Shown here: positions 17,368 to 25,512 of the stretch, piece after piece | Layout: each line of letters begins with the position of its first letter | How positions within the stretch are numbered: the stretch's first letter is position 1 | Program-made: the position numbers and the translations under genes | Origin: Paenibacillus agaridevorans | GTDB lineage: Bacteria; Bacillota; Bacilli; Paenibacillales; Paenibacillaceae | DNA length: 34,310 bases | Direction of reading: 5' to 3' | Assembly: GCF_003112455.1 (NCBI RefSeq) | Contig: NZ_BDQX01000430.1 | Coordinates: forward strand, 268,028 to 302,337 | The notes under the pieces: generated by a model | Database searches by the model: none | Told to the model about the DNA's origin: nothing | What the model saw: the letters and a program-made list of their open reading frames with translations, nothing else

Positions 17368-18891
17368 TTATTTCTTGGCCTGATTGGCGTAAAGCTCCGT
17401 ATAGTCCGCAATAATTTGATCGCCGCCCTGAGCTCTCCACTTCTCTACTTCTTTGTTGAAGCCGTCCTCATCCAGCGTGCCGATAATGAACTTAATGCGA
17501 GCATCCGTAATAATTTTGTTTAGCTCTGTTCCTTTTTCCACGGCAGTCTGGGAAATGAGCGGCTCTACCGGATTAGACACGATAATGGACTCATTATCCT
17601 GCATCATCTGGCGGAACTTGTTATCCGCCTCGCCCTTGCCCTTCCAGATCATCAACGCACCGTCATAAGACGGCAGTTGCTTTAAAGGCGACACTTCGTT
17701 GGAATAGGCTGTCTGGTCTGAGATGGACGGCTCTCCGGAAGAATCCTTCTCGTGATGACTTCCCTCGATCCCCCAAGTCCACGTGTACATCATTTCTTCA
17801 TCTACAATTTTGTCAAAGAAACCAAGAAGCTGCTTCAGCTCTTCCTCTGTTTTGACCGTTGCTTTGGGAAACACAAACATGCCGTTATAACCCGTTGTAG
17901 CAAATACCCGCTCGCCCTCCGGCCCCTCAATCCGGCTGATAATATCCAGCTTGGCATCCGGATTCGCCTTCTTTAGCTCATTGCCGCCAGTGATCAGGAA
18001 ATCAAGCGTTGTAAAGATAACGCCAGCTTTGCCTTGGAAAAATTGCTCCTGCTGCTTGCTTGTTTTCGTAGCCGGGAAATCCTGATTAATCAGCTTTTCA
18101 TCATACAATCTCTTGTAAAATTTCATAGCTTCCATATTTTCAGGCGTCATAAACTGCGGTACAGCCTTGCCGTCTCGTATTTCCCATTGATTAGGCGCTC
18201 CAAAGAAAGCCGAGATCGTCTGGAAGCCGGTTAACCCGACTGCCGATGCGCCATTGCTGGAATCTTCCGCTTCCACAAGACCGAAGGTGTCCTGGTTTCC
18301 CGTCTTCGCCGGATCGTTTAGCGTAAACGCCTTAATTACGTTATATAAGTCATCAATCGTTTTGGGCTGTTCAAGACCCAGATTCTCCAGCCAGTCCTGA
18401 CGGATGACGATGCCTTGACGCGCCAGCGCTCTTGCACGGTACAGACCGTAAACCTTGCCGTCCACGGAAATATTGTTTAATACCGTTTCGTTTCCGTTAT
18501 ATTTGCTCAGATTCGGGTAGTCCTTTAGATAAGGTCCGATTTCCCAAAACATGCCTGAACGTTGGGCGTTAATAATCGACGACGATTTCGTATCCTGAAT
18601 CATGAGTACTTGAGGCAGATCATTAGAAGCGATGGATACATTCACCTTGTCGTTGTAAGCAGAGGCAGGTATCCAGGTTGCGTCTATCTTGGTATTGGTA
18701 TATTCCTCGATTTTTTTAATAATCGGATTATTTTCGCCCGGCGGCTCCGGCGAGGTGTATTGGTTCATCATTGTAAAAGTGAACCTGCCGTCGCTTCCTT
18801 CCTCCTTCTTGCCTTGTCCGCATGCTGCCAAGCTTGTTGCCACGATTGCAGCCAGCCCAACAAAAGCCAGCTTGCGCGGTAATCCCAACAT
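17368..18891 (-). CDS. Extracellular solute-binding lipoprotein, LplA-type
   Basis: A 507-residue substrate-binding lipoprotein with signal peptide and lipobox SLAAC (Cys24). The N-terminal mature part (FTFTMMNQYTSPEPPGENNPIIKKIEEYTNTKID) and its length over 500 residues are typical of the LplA/YtcQ group, which feeds permeases of the LplB/LplC type. Other blocks: NDLPQVLMIQ, GKVYGLYRARALARQGIVIRQDWLENLGL, and FQGKAGVIFTTLDFL. It lies 76 bp after the second permease, and an AAGGGGGACG site precedes the ATG. The length of that gap leaves room for separate control of its dose. The substrate is likely the oligosaccharide made by the neighbouring surface enzyme, but this is inference. Confidence 0.93.
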   Translation of the reverse strand: MLGLPRKLAFVGLAAIVATSLAACGQGKKEEGSDGRFTFTMMNQYTSPEPPGENNPIIKKIEEYTNTKIDATWIPASAYNDKVNVSIASNDLPQVLMIQDTKSSSIINAQRSGMFWEIGPYLKDYPNLSKYNGNETVLNNISVDGKVYGLYRARALARQGIVIRQDWLENLGLEQPKTIDDLYNVIKAFTLNDPAKTGNQDTFGLVEAEDSSNGASAVGLTGFQTISAFFGAPNQWEIRDGKAVPQFMTPENMEAMKFYKRLYDEKLINQDFPATKTSKQQEQFFQGKAGVIFTTLDFLITGGNELKKANPDAKLDIISRIEGPEGERVFATTGYNGMFVFPKATVKTEEELKQLLGFFDKIVDEEMMYTWTWGIEGSHHEKDSSGEPSISDQTAYSNEVSPLKQLPSYDGALMIWKGKGEADNKFRQMMQDNESIIVSNPVEPLISQTAVEKGTELNKIITDARIKFIIGTLDEDGFNKEVEKWRAQGGDQIIADYTELYANQAKK

Positions 18892-18967
18892 GTCTTCGTC
18901 CCCCTTGATTAGATGAGTTCATTGTATCAAAAGACGGGCAAGCCCATCCTTTAACCCGTAGAGCTGC

Positions 18968-19834
18968 TTATCCTTTTACCGAGCCAAGCAACACCCCCTT
19001 GGCAAAATGTTTTTGCAGGAAAGGATAGAAGGCCAAAATCGGAACAGTCGAGAATACAATGACGGCCATATTAATAATTTTGGAAGGCGGAGGCGGCGCC
19101 TCGCTCATATCCGATAATCCTTTTTCCGTCAAAATGACAATCTGCCTCAGCAGCACCTGGATGGGCCACTTGCGGGAATCGTTGATATACAAAATGGCGT
19201 TAAGAAAAGTATTCCAATGGTTGACGGCGTAAAACAACGCGAAAGTGGCAATGGCCGGCATCGACAACGGAAGCACGATACGCAGCAGGATGCCGAGATC
19301 ATTGCAGCCGTCAATCTTGGCCGATTCCTCCAGACCGTCCGGAAGCTGCTGAAAAAAGTTTTTGATAATAATCAGATTAAATGCGCTGATCGCGCTCGGA
19401 ATAATTAAAGCCCAATACGTATTGGTGAGATGCAGCCCTTTGACAATCAGAAAGGTAGGGACAATTCCGGCGCTAAAAACCATCGTAAAGGTGACCAGCA
19501 GCAGGATCAGCCGACGACCGTACAACTCCTTCCGCGCCAGCGGATAGGCCATAAGCACAGTCATGAGCAAATTTACCAGCGTGCCAACAACGGTAACACC
19601 GATAGTGACCCACAAGCTGTGGAGCAGGATTGGCGTCGACAATATATAACGATAGCCCGCCAGCGAGAACTTCGTTGGGAATAACATAAAACTTTTGGCC
19701 AGCACTTCCTGCTCTGTCGCAAATGAAATCAAAACGATATAAATAAAGGGAATAATCATAACCGCCGCCACCAGGATCAACACTGTGCCATTGGCAATGC
19801 CGAACAGGCGATTTCCCAAACTGCGTTCATGCAT
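18968..19834 (-). CDS. Carbohydrate ABC transporter permease, LplC/YtcP type
   Basis: A 288-residue inner permease subunit with six predicted membrane helices. The first is in the segment GTVLILVAAVMIIPFIYIVLI. The ATPase-docking EAA loop reads EESAKIDGCNDLGILLRIVLPLSMP (about residue 190), and the usual C-terminal YPFLQKHFAKGVLLGSVKG is present. It starts two bases after the stop of the first permease gene, with its AAGGAG site inside that gene, so translation is coupled. The two permeases and the binding protein form one importer; the ATPase is not encoded here and is expected to be a shared MsmX-type protein. Confidence 0.95.
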   Translation of the reverse strand: MHERSLGNRLFGIANGTVLILVAAVMIIPFIYIVLISFATEQEVLAKSFMLFPTKFSLAGYRYILSTPILLHSLWVTIGVTVVGTLVNLLMTVLMAYPLARKELYGRRLILLLVTFTMVFSAGIVPTFLIVKGLHLTNTYWALIIPSAISAFNLIIIKNFFQQLPDGLEESAKIDGCNDLGILLRIVLPLSMPAIATFALFYAVNHWNTFLNAILYINDSRKWPIQVLLRQIVILTEKGLSDMSEAPPPPSKIINMAVIVFSTVPILAFYPFLQKHFAKGVLLGSVKG

Positions 19835-19836
19835 GA

Positions 19837-20796
19837 CTAGTACACTCCTTCCTCTCCGAATCTTTTGACCAGCCAGTTGGCGGTAATGATCAGCACGAAT
19901 CCAACAATCGATTTAAACAATCCGACGGCCGTGCTAAAGCTGAACTGTCCTTGCGTTATCCCGGCTGTATAGACATAAGTGTCGAATACCTCGCCGACTT
20001 CCCGATTGATCGAGTTAAGCATCAGGAATATTTGCTCAAAGCCTGTGTCCAGAAACGTTCCTAATCGTAAAATAAAAAGGATGGTAATCGTCGAGCGGAT
20101 CGCGGGAAGCGTGATATGCCATAACTGGCGCATTCGTCCTGCTCCATCTATCCTTGCCGCTTCATACAGCTGAGGATCTACTCCGGATAAGGCGGCTAGG
20201 AAAATAATTGTCCCCCATCCGGTTTCTTTCCATATCACCTCCAGCGTAATCATCGGGCGGAACCACTCCGTACTAATCAAAAAGTTGATTTTCTCCCCGC
20301 CCAAGGAGGCGATAGCCTCGTTTACCAAACCGCCGTCCAGGGTGAAGAAGGTGTAAGCAATCCCGACTACGACGACCCAGGAAACAAAATGCGGGACGTA
20401 AATCAAAGTTTGGACCACCCGCTTAAAGGCTTCGCGCCGAACCTCGTTAAGCATAAGCGCCAGAACGATCGGCGCCGGGAAAAAGAACAAAATATTGTAA
20501 CAGGCCAGTATAAGCGTGTTTCGCAAAAGCATCCAGAACACGGGATCGTGAAACAAGCGGTCAAAATGCTTCAGTCCTACCCATTCGCTCTCAAAGAACC
20601 CCAGGTACGGCTGATAATTTTTAAACGCCAACAGCAACCCCCACATGGGTGCATACTTAAAGAGGACAAAATAAATGACACCGGGAAAAAGCATGAGGTA
20701 TAACCATTTGTCCCGCAATAACCGGAGGCCGACCCGATGCCGCTTGGGCATGCAGGCAGGCGCCGCAAGGGCCGGCTCGCTTTCGACTTGATTCAT
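19837..20796 (-). CDS. Carbohydrate ABC transporter permease, LplB/YteP type
   Basis: A 319-residue permease subunit of the LplB type. A cytosolic N-terminal tail of about 30 residues is followed by six membrane helices (first: WLYLMLFPGVIYFVLFKYAPMWG, a hallmark block). The EAA loop is YEAARIDGAGRMRQLWHITLPAI (about residue 215), and the C-terminus is TANWLVKRFGEEGVY. AAAGGTGGAGTTAGGAG precedes the ATG at 20796. It is the first gene of the transport and degradation unit. The 230-bp gap before it holds the terminator of the regulator gene and three ATAATCAT-type repeats that are candidate activator sites. Confidence 0.95.
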   Translation of the reverse strand: MNQVESEPALAAPACMPKRHRVGLRLLRDKWLYLMLFPGVIYFVLFKYAPMWGLLLAFKNYQPYLGFFESEWVGLKHFDRLFHDPVFWMLLRNTLILACYNILFFFPAPIVLALMLNEVRREAFKRVVQTLIYVPHFVSWVVVVGIAYTFFTLDGGLVNEAIASLGGEKINFLISTEWFRPMITLEVIWKETGWGTIIFLAALSGVDPQLYEAARIDGAGRMRQLWHITLPAIRSTITILFILRLGTFLDTGFEQIFLMLNSINREVGEVFDTYVYTAGITQGQFSFSTAVGLFKSIVGFVLIITANWLVKRFGEEGVY

Positions 20797-20885
20797 CTCC
20801 TAACTCCACCTTTGCTCGAACGTATCGTCTTGTGCTGCGTGCTTTAACCTTAAACGGCGAGGAGATGAGCGTCTATAATCGGGGT

Positions 20886-20951
20886 ATAATCATCAGAACG
20901 CGTAGTGATAGCGGCGCTTCTAATAATCATTAGAACTTGGATTGTAATCAT
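20886..20951 (-). promoter_or_regulatory. Candidate operator repeats upstream of the permease operon
   Basis: On the minus strand GTTCTAATGATTAT (20936-20923) and GTTCTGATGATTAT (20899-20886) differ at one of 14 positions. A third, partial copy (ATGATTAC, 20951-20944) lies 21 bp, two helical turns, from the first. The same ATGATTAT core lies at the promoter of the AraC-type gene (23385-23393). Placement 90-155 bases before the permease start fits activator binding; the protein that binds is inferred. Confidence 0.4.
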
Positions 20952-20964
20952 CTTAATGAACCTA

Positions 20965-20999
20965 AAAACAAAAAAGACGCAGCTGCACGCGCTGCGTCT
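20965..20999 (-). terminator. Rho-independent terminator of the AraC-type regulator gene
   Basis: Minus strand: stem AGACGCAGC / GCTGCGTCT, nine perfect pairs around a seven-base loop, followed by TTTTTTGTTTTT. It lies 30 bp after the regulator stop and separates the regulator from the permease operon. Confidence 0.85.
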
Positions 21000-21029
21000 G
21001 GTTTATGGGTCAAGGGATGTTCAAGAAAT

Positions 21030-23306
21030 TTATTGCCCGACATGCTGTTGGCGATATTGTCCCGGGGTCATGTTCTCCATCTTCCGGAAAAAGCGGATAA
21101 AATTTTGCGGGTTTGTATACGTAAGCCGTTCGGCAATGTCGCCGATCTTCATATCCGTCTCGACCAACCACTTCTTGGCCATCTGCAGTCGGTATTGCTG
21201 CAAGCATTCGCTAAAGCTGATTCCGGTTTCCCTGCTAAATAGCGGGCCCAAATGATTGGGATGGTAGTTCAATTTCGCCGCGCAGGCTTCAAGCGTAAGC
21301 TCGGTCTCGAAACCCTGATCAATCATTTGCAGAACTTGATCGGAAATTTGTTTGGCATGCGATTTGCGCTGTTGCTCGATCCTGTTCATTAAAGGGACGA
21401 TCACGGTGTCATAAAACCAGGTCCGGATGGTCTCCTGCGATTGAAGCCCCAATATCTGGTGAAACAGCTCCTGATCCGACGAAAACGCGGACCCATCCGG
21501 TGGTTCATGCAGCATGGAGTTTGACTGCATCAATTCCATCAGCATCGTGTATAGCCGGATTAATGACATCTGATACTGGCGCCAATCCGCCTGCTCCCCG
21601 AATATCAAGGCCATACATTGATCCAGCAGTTCCTTGCTTCTGGTCCAATCTGCCAGCTTTACCGCATCGCAAAGCTCCTTGGCGACCCGATGGGGAAAAA
21701 CGCCTGCTATGCTATCGCCTGGTCTCACATCATCAATAAACAAAATGGATCCGGGGCCGCTCCGAATTCGGTAACGAAGCGCCTCAAGCGCTTCCTCGCA
21801 AGAGGCCGGAGCATCGATCAACCGTTGACGAGGCCGACTAATGCCGATACTAATCGGCAAGCTCAAATATTGGCCGACGGCCTTTTGAACGAGCTCTACC
21901 CTATCAAACAGCCAAGACTTGTACTCCGTCTCCTCCCGCTTCTCGCTCCCCCCAACCAATGTGATTAAAGACTGTTCCGTAAATACGGGATCCAGCCGTT
22001 CATGAGAAGGAATCAACTCCGCTGCAATATTGGCGATAGCGAACAACAGCAAGTCCCGATCTTCTTCCCGGTAGTTCGATTGGTCCAAAAAATCGATCTG
22101 GATGGCGAGCACGGCATGCCATTGCCAATCGTCCGGATAGCCATACTCCTTCAGCTTGGCAGGCAGCTGCGAGTTCTTCTCTTCGCCCCTGATGAGCTTA
22201 AGCACGAAAAACGGCCTCATCTCTCTGATCTTGCCCGCCACTTGGGCGGACAGCTTGTCTTCCTTCTGCAGCATGGATTGCAGTCGCGCCCCAATTAAAG
22301 CGAACTCATCCTTCGTCTCCACAGCCTGAGGGTCATCCGGCTTCGCCGCAATGGCGGATACGAGCTGGCGAATGGGCTGATAAAACGAACGAGAGCCGAA
22401 CAGAGCCAGACCGCATGTCGACAAGATCATTAACAGGCAGGCAGCCAGCGTTACCCACCCAATGGATCGCGAGTCTTTGGTCATATCCTTAATGGAGATG
22501 GCCGACACGTAAGTCCACCGATTGTAGCTGGATTGCCTTGCAATGATACTGGTTTCGTCTCCATCCAGGGATACGTCAAATTGAGTCGTCGATTCTTTGT
22601 TCCGTTTGAGTTCGGGAATCAACGGATCGAGGCTGAGTTGCCCCCTCGCGGCCCCGCCTTCTGACAGCAGCTCGTACCCGTTATCCAGCACCAGCACGGT
22701 CCCGCTCTGGTTCCCCTCCTTCAGCAAACGAGACAGCTCCGACTCCGCAATCGTAACAATTGCAAGACCGTTAGCCTTAAGCGAATTTAGCGGGATTTTT
22801 TTGACCAGGCTGATACTGGGCGAACGATCGTCTTTGTTCGTTACCCATGCAGAAAATGACGGCAACTGTTCATACCGAAGCAGTTGATCCAAATTTTTGA
22901 GATCATCGAACGTAAAGATATTGTTATTGTCTATTCCCCACTGCCCATTTAAATTTACAATCGTCATATTGCTGATCGTCAATTCGAAGGTTTGGCTGCG
23001 TACCATACTCTGGTACATTTCGTTGTAAATTTGATAATGCTCCGCCGCATAAGGCAATGACATGGCATTAACCACTAAAGGCGAACTAATATATTGGGTA
23101 ACCGAATGGTCGATCGTCTTCAGTATTTGTTCTACCCTGAGCTGCGTTTGCTGCAGCGCATCCATGCTTCGTTCATTCACCTTGTCCTGCACGATGGAGG
23201 AGGACATATAATAAGAAGCGATTCCCACTACAATAACGGGAATGGATCCAATAAGCAGGCAAAATAAGAGTAAACGGATAAAATATTTGCCGGAACGATT
23301 TTTCAT
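21030..23306 (-). CDS. Membrane-anchored AraC-family transcriptional regulator
   Basis: A 758-residue one-component regulator common in Paenibacillus. A membrane helix at about 8-32 (RLLLFCLLIGSIPVIVVGI) is followed by an extracytoplasmic sensor domain of about 255 residues. A second helix (WVTLAACLLMILSTCGLALFG, about 290-312) leads into a cytoplasmic linker with a GGDEF-like remnant fold (ISIGISRPRQRLIDAPASCEEALEALRYR). The C-terminal double HTH AraC domain is at about 655-755 (LTLEACAAKLNYHPNHLGPLFSRETG; IGDIAERLTYTNPQNFIRFFRKMENMTPGQYR). The ATG at 23306 is chosen because AAAGGAG lies six bases before it; a start seven codons earlier has no site. It is expected to sense an extracellular sugar and activate the operon that follows, whose promoter region shares repeats with its own. 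Confidence 0.93.
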   Translation of the reverse strand: MKNRSGKYFIRLLLFCLLIGSIPVIVVGIASYYMSSSIVQDKVNERSMDALQQTQLRVEQILKTIDHSVTQYISSPLVVNAMSLPYAAEHYQIYNEMYQSMVRSQTFELTISNMTIVNLNGQWGIDNNNIFTFDDLKNLDQLLRYEQLPSFSAWVTNKDDRSPSISLVKKIPLNSLKANGLAIVTIAESELSRLLKEGNQSGTVLVLDNGYELLSEGGAARGQLSLDPLIPELKRNKESTTQFDVSLDGDETSIIARQSSYNRWTYVSAISIKDMTKDSRSIGWVTLAACLLMILSTCGLALFGSRSFYQPIRQLVSAIAAKPDDPQAVETKDEFALIGARLQSMLQKEDKLSAQVAGKIREMRPFFVLKLIRGEEKNSQLPAKLKEYGYPDDWQWHAVLAIQIDFLDQSNYREEDRDLLLFAIANIAAELIPSHERLDPVFTEQSLITLVGGSEKREETEYKSWLFDRVELVQKAVGQYLSLPISIGISRPRQRLIDAPASCEEALEALRYRIRSGPGSILFIDDVRPGDSIAGVFPHRVAKELCDAVKLADWTRSKELLDQCMALIFGEQADWRQYQMSLIRLYTMLMELMQSNSMLHEPPDGSAFSSDQELFHQILGLQSQETIRTWFYDTVIVPLMNRIEQQRKSHAKQISDQVLQMIDQGFETELTLEACAAKLNYHPNHLGPLFSRETGISFSECLQQYRLQMAKKWLVETDMKIGDIAERLTYTNPQNFIRFFRKMENMTPGQYRQQHVGQ

Positions 23307-23345
23307 AGCATCTCCTTTGACAGCCATCTTGCTTTATGTTTATCC

Positions 23346-23397
23346 ATTATAGGAAACGCTGTGGGAGGAGTCCATAATCAAGCTATAATCATTAAAG
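23346..23397 (-). promoter_or_regulatory. Promoter and upstream repeat of the AraC-type regulator gene
   Basis: Minus strand: TGGACT (-35, 4 of 6) at 23374-23369, a 17-base spacer, and a perfect TATAAT at 23351-23346. It lies 40 bases before the ATG. Immediately upstream are ATGATTAT (23392-23385) and TTGATTAT, 11 bp apart, sharing the core found before the permease operon. This suggests autoregulation. Confidence 0.45.
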
Positions 23398-23468
23398 AGG
23401 ATGATGAGAAAACTAAATAAATAATCGCCCGTTTCTCCGCAAACATCTCAGCACTCTTACCGCCCCGG

Positions 23469-24950
23469 TCAATTCGTTACGTTAAACAAATAATCCGTCC
23501 ATCCAGCCCAGCTAGAGGGATCCTGGTATGGCGCCCCACCGACGGTGAACAGCATTCCTTGTATGGGAAGCTGATCGTTCGCAACGGGGTGAATCCCTGC
23601 CTCGTCGACCTTGTATTTGACAGCATCGTTGATGGCGTATTGGACGGGGCGATCATCCAGCAGCTTCAGCATGACGTATGCATCTTCTCCCGATGGTCGC
23701 CAATCCAGCATTCGCAGCTTCTCGAATCGCTCGAAGAACAAGGCGGCATACATCCCTTCGTTGTACTGCAGCCAAGTATCCGAGGAGCCTCGCGGAGAAT
23801 ACTTAATCCGCTCCACCTCTCCGTCGTATACAACCTCGGAGAAAACAAACTCGTCGTTTACCCGATCTACTAAACGAAATTCCGCCTTCAGCACATCGCC
23901 TTCCTTCGTGCGCACGAGCTCAAAGGAAGAAATTTTGGCCTGATCCGTAACAGAGGTTTCCGCAAGCACCGATCTCCAGATGCCTTCCATGCCAAGCGCT
24001 TCATAAGGTATCGCCTCCATTCGCACATCGCGCTCTCGCCATCCAACCTCCTCCGAAATCGCAGGCCATAAGAGTCCCGTTGCATAGATGGTTAGTCCCA
24101 GCAGTGCCGCGTTCCGCTTTATTCTGGCATTCGGCACAGGCTTCCGGAAGAACAGCAGATAGACGAGAAAGCCCAGCGGAAGCTTAATAGTGTTGATGGA
24201 AAAGGTAAAGCAGCCAAGCAAGGTATAACCGGCCAGATTCCAGCCGAGTCCCCTTTCCTCTTCCTCTCGGCGCCAGTAGAGCAAGAACAGAACGATCAGG
24301 ACGGCAATTCCCGAGAACGGCAGCCAAGCAGACGCAATCAGCCCGCTGTCATGCTGCCTGTAGCCGTATAAGTTATGGCCGGCATATGAAATCGTTACGC
24401 CTTCTTTCAATACGCCTTCATTTGCGATATCGAAGGAAACTCCCGCCATATTGCTTGGACCTTCACTCGAACCATAACCCCCTATCAACAGATCGCGTCC
24501 CGAGTTATCCGTCACCTGCCAGCGTTCTACCGCTCCGGATCTCGTAAATGAACCGTTATCCAGAAGCAGTGAGCTCGTCAAGTAGCGACCCGCTCTGAGG
24601 CTCATGGAAGGGATGGCGGTCAATTGCACATAAATATCGTTATTTTGCTTCGTTACGGATTCCAGCAAAATCGTCGTATTAAACTTCTTCTCTAGTACGA
24701 CGTTCAGCTTATTCTCCTCGCCGACGCGCTCCGGAATCCATTCTGGCTTCAGCAGGAAAGTTGTCGATATCCCTTCCTTAACGAGGGTCGTATCATACCC
24801 TTGCCGAGACATGACCCGCTCATAGATCGCATCCGATCGATTGCCATACAGCCATAGCGTCGCGATTGCGCCCACCGCCAACAAAGCTGCGATCAGTAGT
24901 CTCCAATTCATTTTTCTATAAACTTCCGCTTGCCCAACCTTGGTCGTCAT
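23469..24950 (-). CDS. Multi-span membrane protein of unknown function
   Basis: A 493-residue protein. An N-terminal membrane helix (WRLLIAALLAVGAIATLWLYG) is followed by an extracytoplasmic domain of about 170 residues rich in beta-strands (GRYLTSSLLLDNGSF, GRDLLIGGYGSSEGPSN). Three or four central helices (FSGIAVLIVLFLLYW; YTLLGCFTFSINTIKLPLGFLVYLLFF; LLGLTIYATGLLWP) come next. The last 200 residues are soluble and again beta-rich. No known family was recognised. Start: the ATG at 24950 has AAGGCGG eight bases before it; an ATG at 24911 (MNWRLL) is a real alternative because a 24-codon reading frame ends four bases before it. It is the last gene of the minus-strand envelope cluster, after a terminator, so it may have its own promoter. 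Confidence 0.78.
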   Translation of the reverse strand: MTTKVGQAEVYRKMNWRLLIAALLAVGAIATLWLYGNRSDAIYERVMSRQGYDTTLVKEGISTTFLLKPEWIPERVGEENKLNVVLEKKFNTTILLESVTKQNNDIYVQLTAIPSMSLRAGRYLTSSLLLDNGSFTRSGAVERWQVTDNSGRDLLIGGYGSSEGPSNMAGVSFDIANEGVLKEGVTISYAGHNLYGYRQHDSGLIASAWLPFSGIAVLIVLFLLYWRREEEERGLGWNLAGYTLLGCFTFSINTIKLPLGFLVYLLFFRKPVPNARIKRNAALLGLTIYATGLLWPAISEEVGWRERDVRMEAIPYEALGMEGIWRSVLAETSVTDQAKISSFELVRTKEGDVLKAEFRLVDRVNDEFVFSEVVYDGEVERIKYSPRGSSDTWLQYNEGMYAALFFERFEKLRMLDWRPSGEDAYVMLKLLDDRPVQYAINDAVKYKVDEAGIHPVANDQLPIQGMLFTVGGAPYQDPSSWAGWTDYLFNVTN

Positions 24951-24990
24951 CCTCTTCACCGCCTTCGGGATCGATGTTCACATCCAACAT
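24916..24990 (-). CDS. Possible 24-residue acidic leader ORF
   Basis: A short frame starting MLDVNIDPEGG, running through an EEDDDQGW acidic stretch and ending in TAG four bases before the alternative start of the membrane-protein gene. Codon choice looks like that of real genes, and the acidic run with Trp recalls the C-terminal tail of the copper-amine-oxidase-N protein in the same cluster. The ribosome binding site is weak (GAGGA 13 bases upstream), and the frame overlaps the preferred start of the next gene. It could be a translation-coupling leader or chance. Confidence 0.25.
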   Translation of the reverse strand: MLDVNIDPEGGEEDDDQGWASGSL

Positions 24991-25064
24991 GCCGTTGCTT
25001 TATTCCTCAACACTTCTACGCTTCCATTCCTTAGGAGGTTGCGAATCCCTTTTTATCACATAGA

Positions 25065-25103
25065 AAAGAAACCCTTACATCTTGTAAGATGCAGGGTTTC
25101 TTT
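25065..25103 (-). terminator. Rho-independent terminator behind the DUF4870-like gene
   Basis: Stem AAAGAAACCCT / AGGGTTTCTTT, 11 perfect pairs enclosing a second small stem (TACATCTTGTAAGATG). It lies 24 bp after the stop at 25127. Confidence 0.85.
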
Positions 25104-25126
25104 GGCAATCGATGGGTTATCCGCGC

Positions 25127-25474
25127 TCACGACTTGAGTATACGGAACCCGCCTAGAATCGGAATCGGCTTGCAGGCTCCTCCGGCCGCGTTTACAATCC
25201 CCATAATGGCCAGAATGAACAACGCGAGGTTGCCCAGCGGACCGATCAGCAGCCATCCGACAATCGGAATCAGCGAGCTGACGATATTGACGGCAACCAG
25301 GGACAAAAACAAGATAAGTCCTTGATTGGCATGGTACATGGCGAATTTCGACTCTTTGGCGACCAGCAACGGGACAAAAAAGAGGATGTATGCCAAAATG
25401 GCCATCACTTTGTTATTGGATACATCGGATGCGTCAACCTGCTCGGCATTCGTAGAATTTCCGCTCACTTTCAT
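25127..25474 (-). CDS. Small membrane protein, DUF4870/Tic20-like
   Basis: A 115-residue protein. A polar N-terminal stretch of about 20 residues is followed by a hydrophobic unit: VMAILAYILFFVPLLV, KFAMYHANQGLILFLSLVAVNIVSSLIPIVGWLLIGPLGNLALFILAIMGIVNAAGGACKPIPILGGFRIL. The HANQG motif after the first helix and the closing G-x-x-x-PIPILG-x-x-x-I are typical of this small family of three- to four-helix proteins of unknown role. The ATG at 25474 has AAGGAAAGG before it; a TTG five codons earlier is less likely. It lies 38 bp behind the lipoprotein gene and probably belongs to the same transcript. Confidence 0.85.
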   Translation of the reverse strand: MKVSGNSTNAEQVDASDVSNNKVMAILAYILFFVPLLVAKESKFAMYHANQGLILFLSLVAVNIVSSLIPIVGWLLIGPLGNLALFILAIMGIVNAAGGACKPIPILGGFRILKS

Positions 25475-25512
25475 CTTCCTTTCCTTCAATTCGAATAAAT
25501 AACGACTATCGT

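Noticed and set aside
21500..22300. Plus-strand frames opposite the AraC-type regulator.
   Set aside because: They are antisense to a continuous regulator reading frame with both membrane helices and the HTH domain in order.
24991..25057. A coding-like stretch in frame with the short acidic ORF, before its in-frame TAA.
   Set aside because: Only 19 codons from a GTG, without a ribosome binding site and directly after a terminator; kept only as a remark under the leader-ORF finding.
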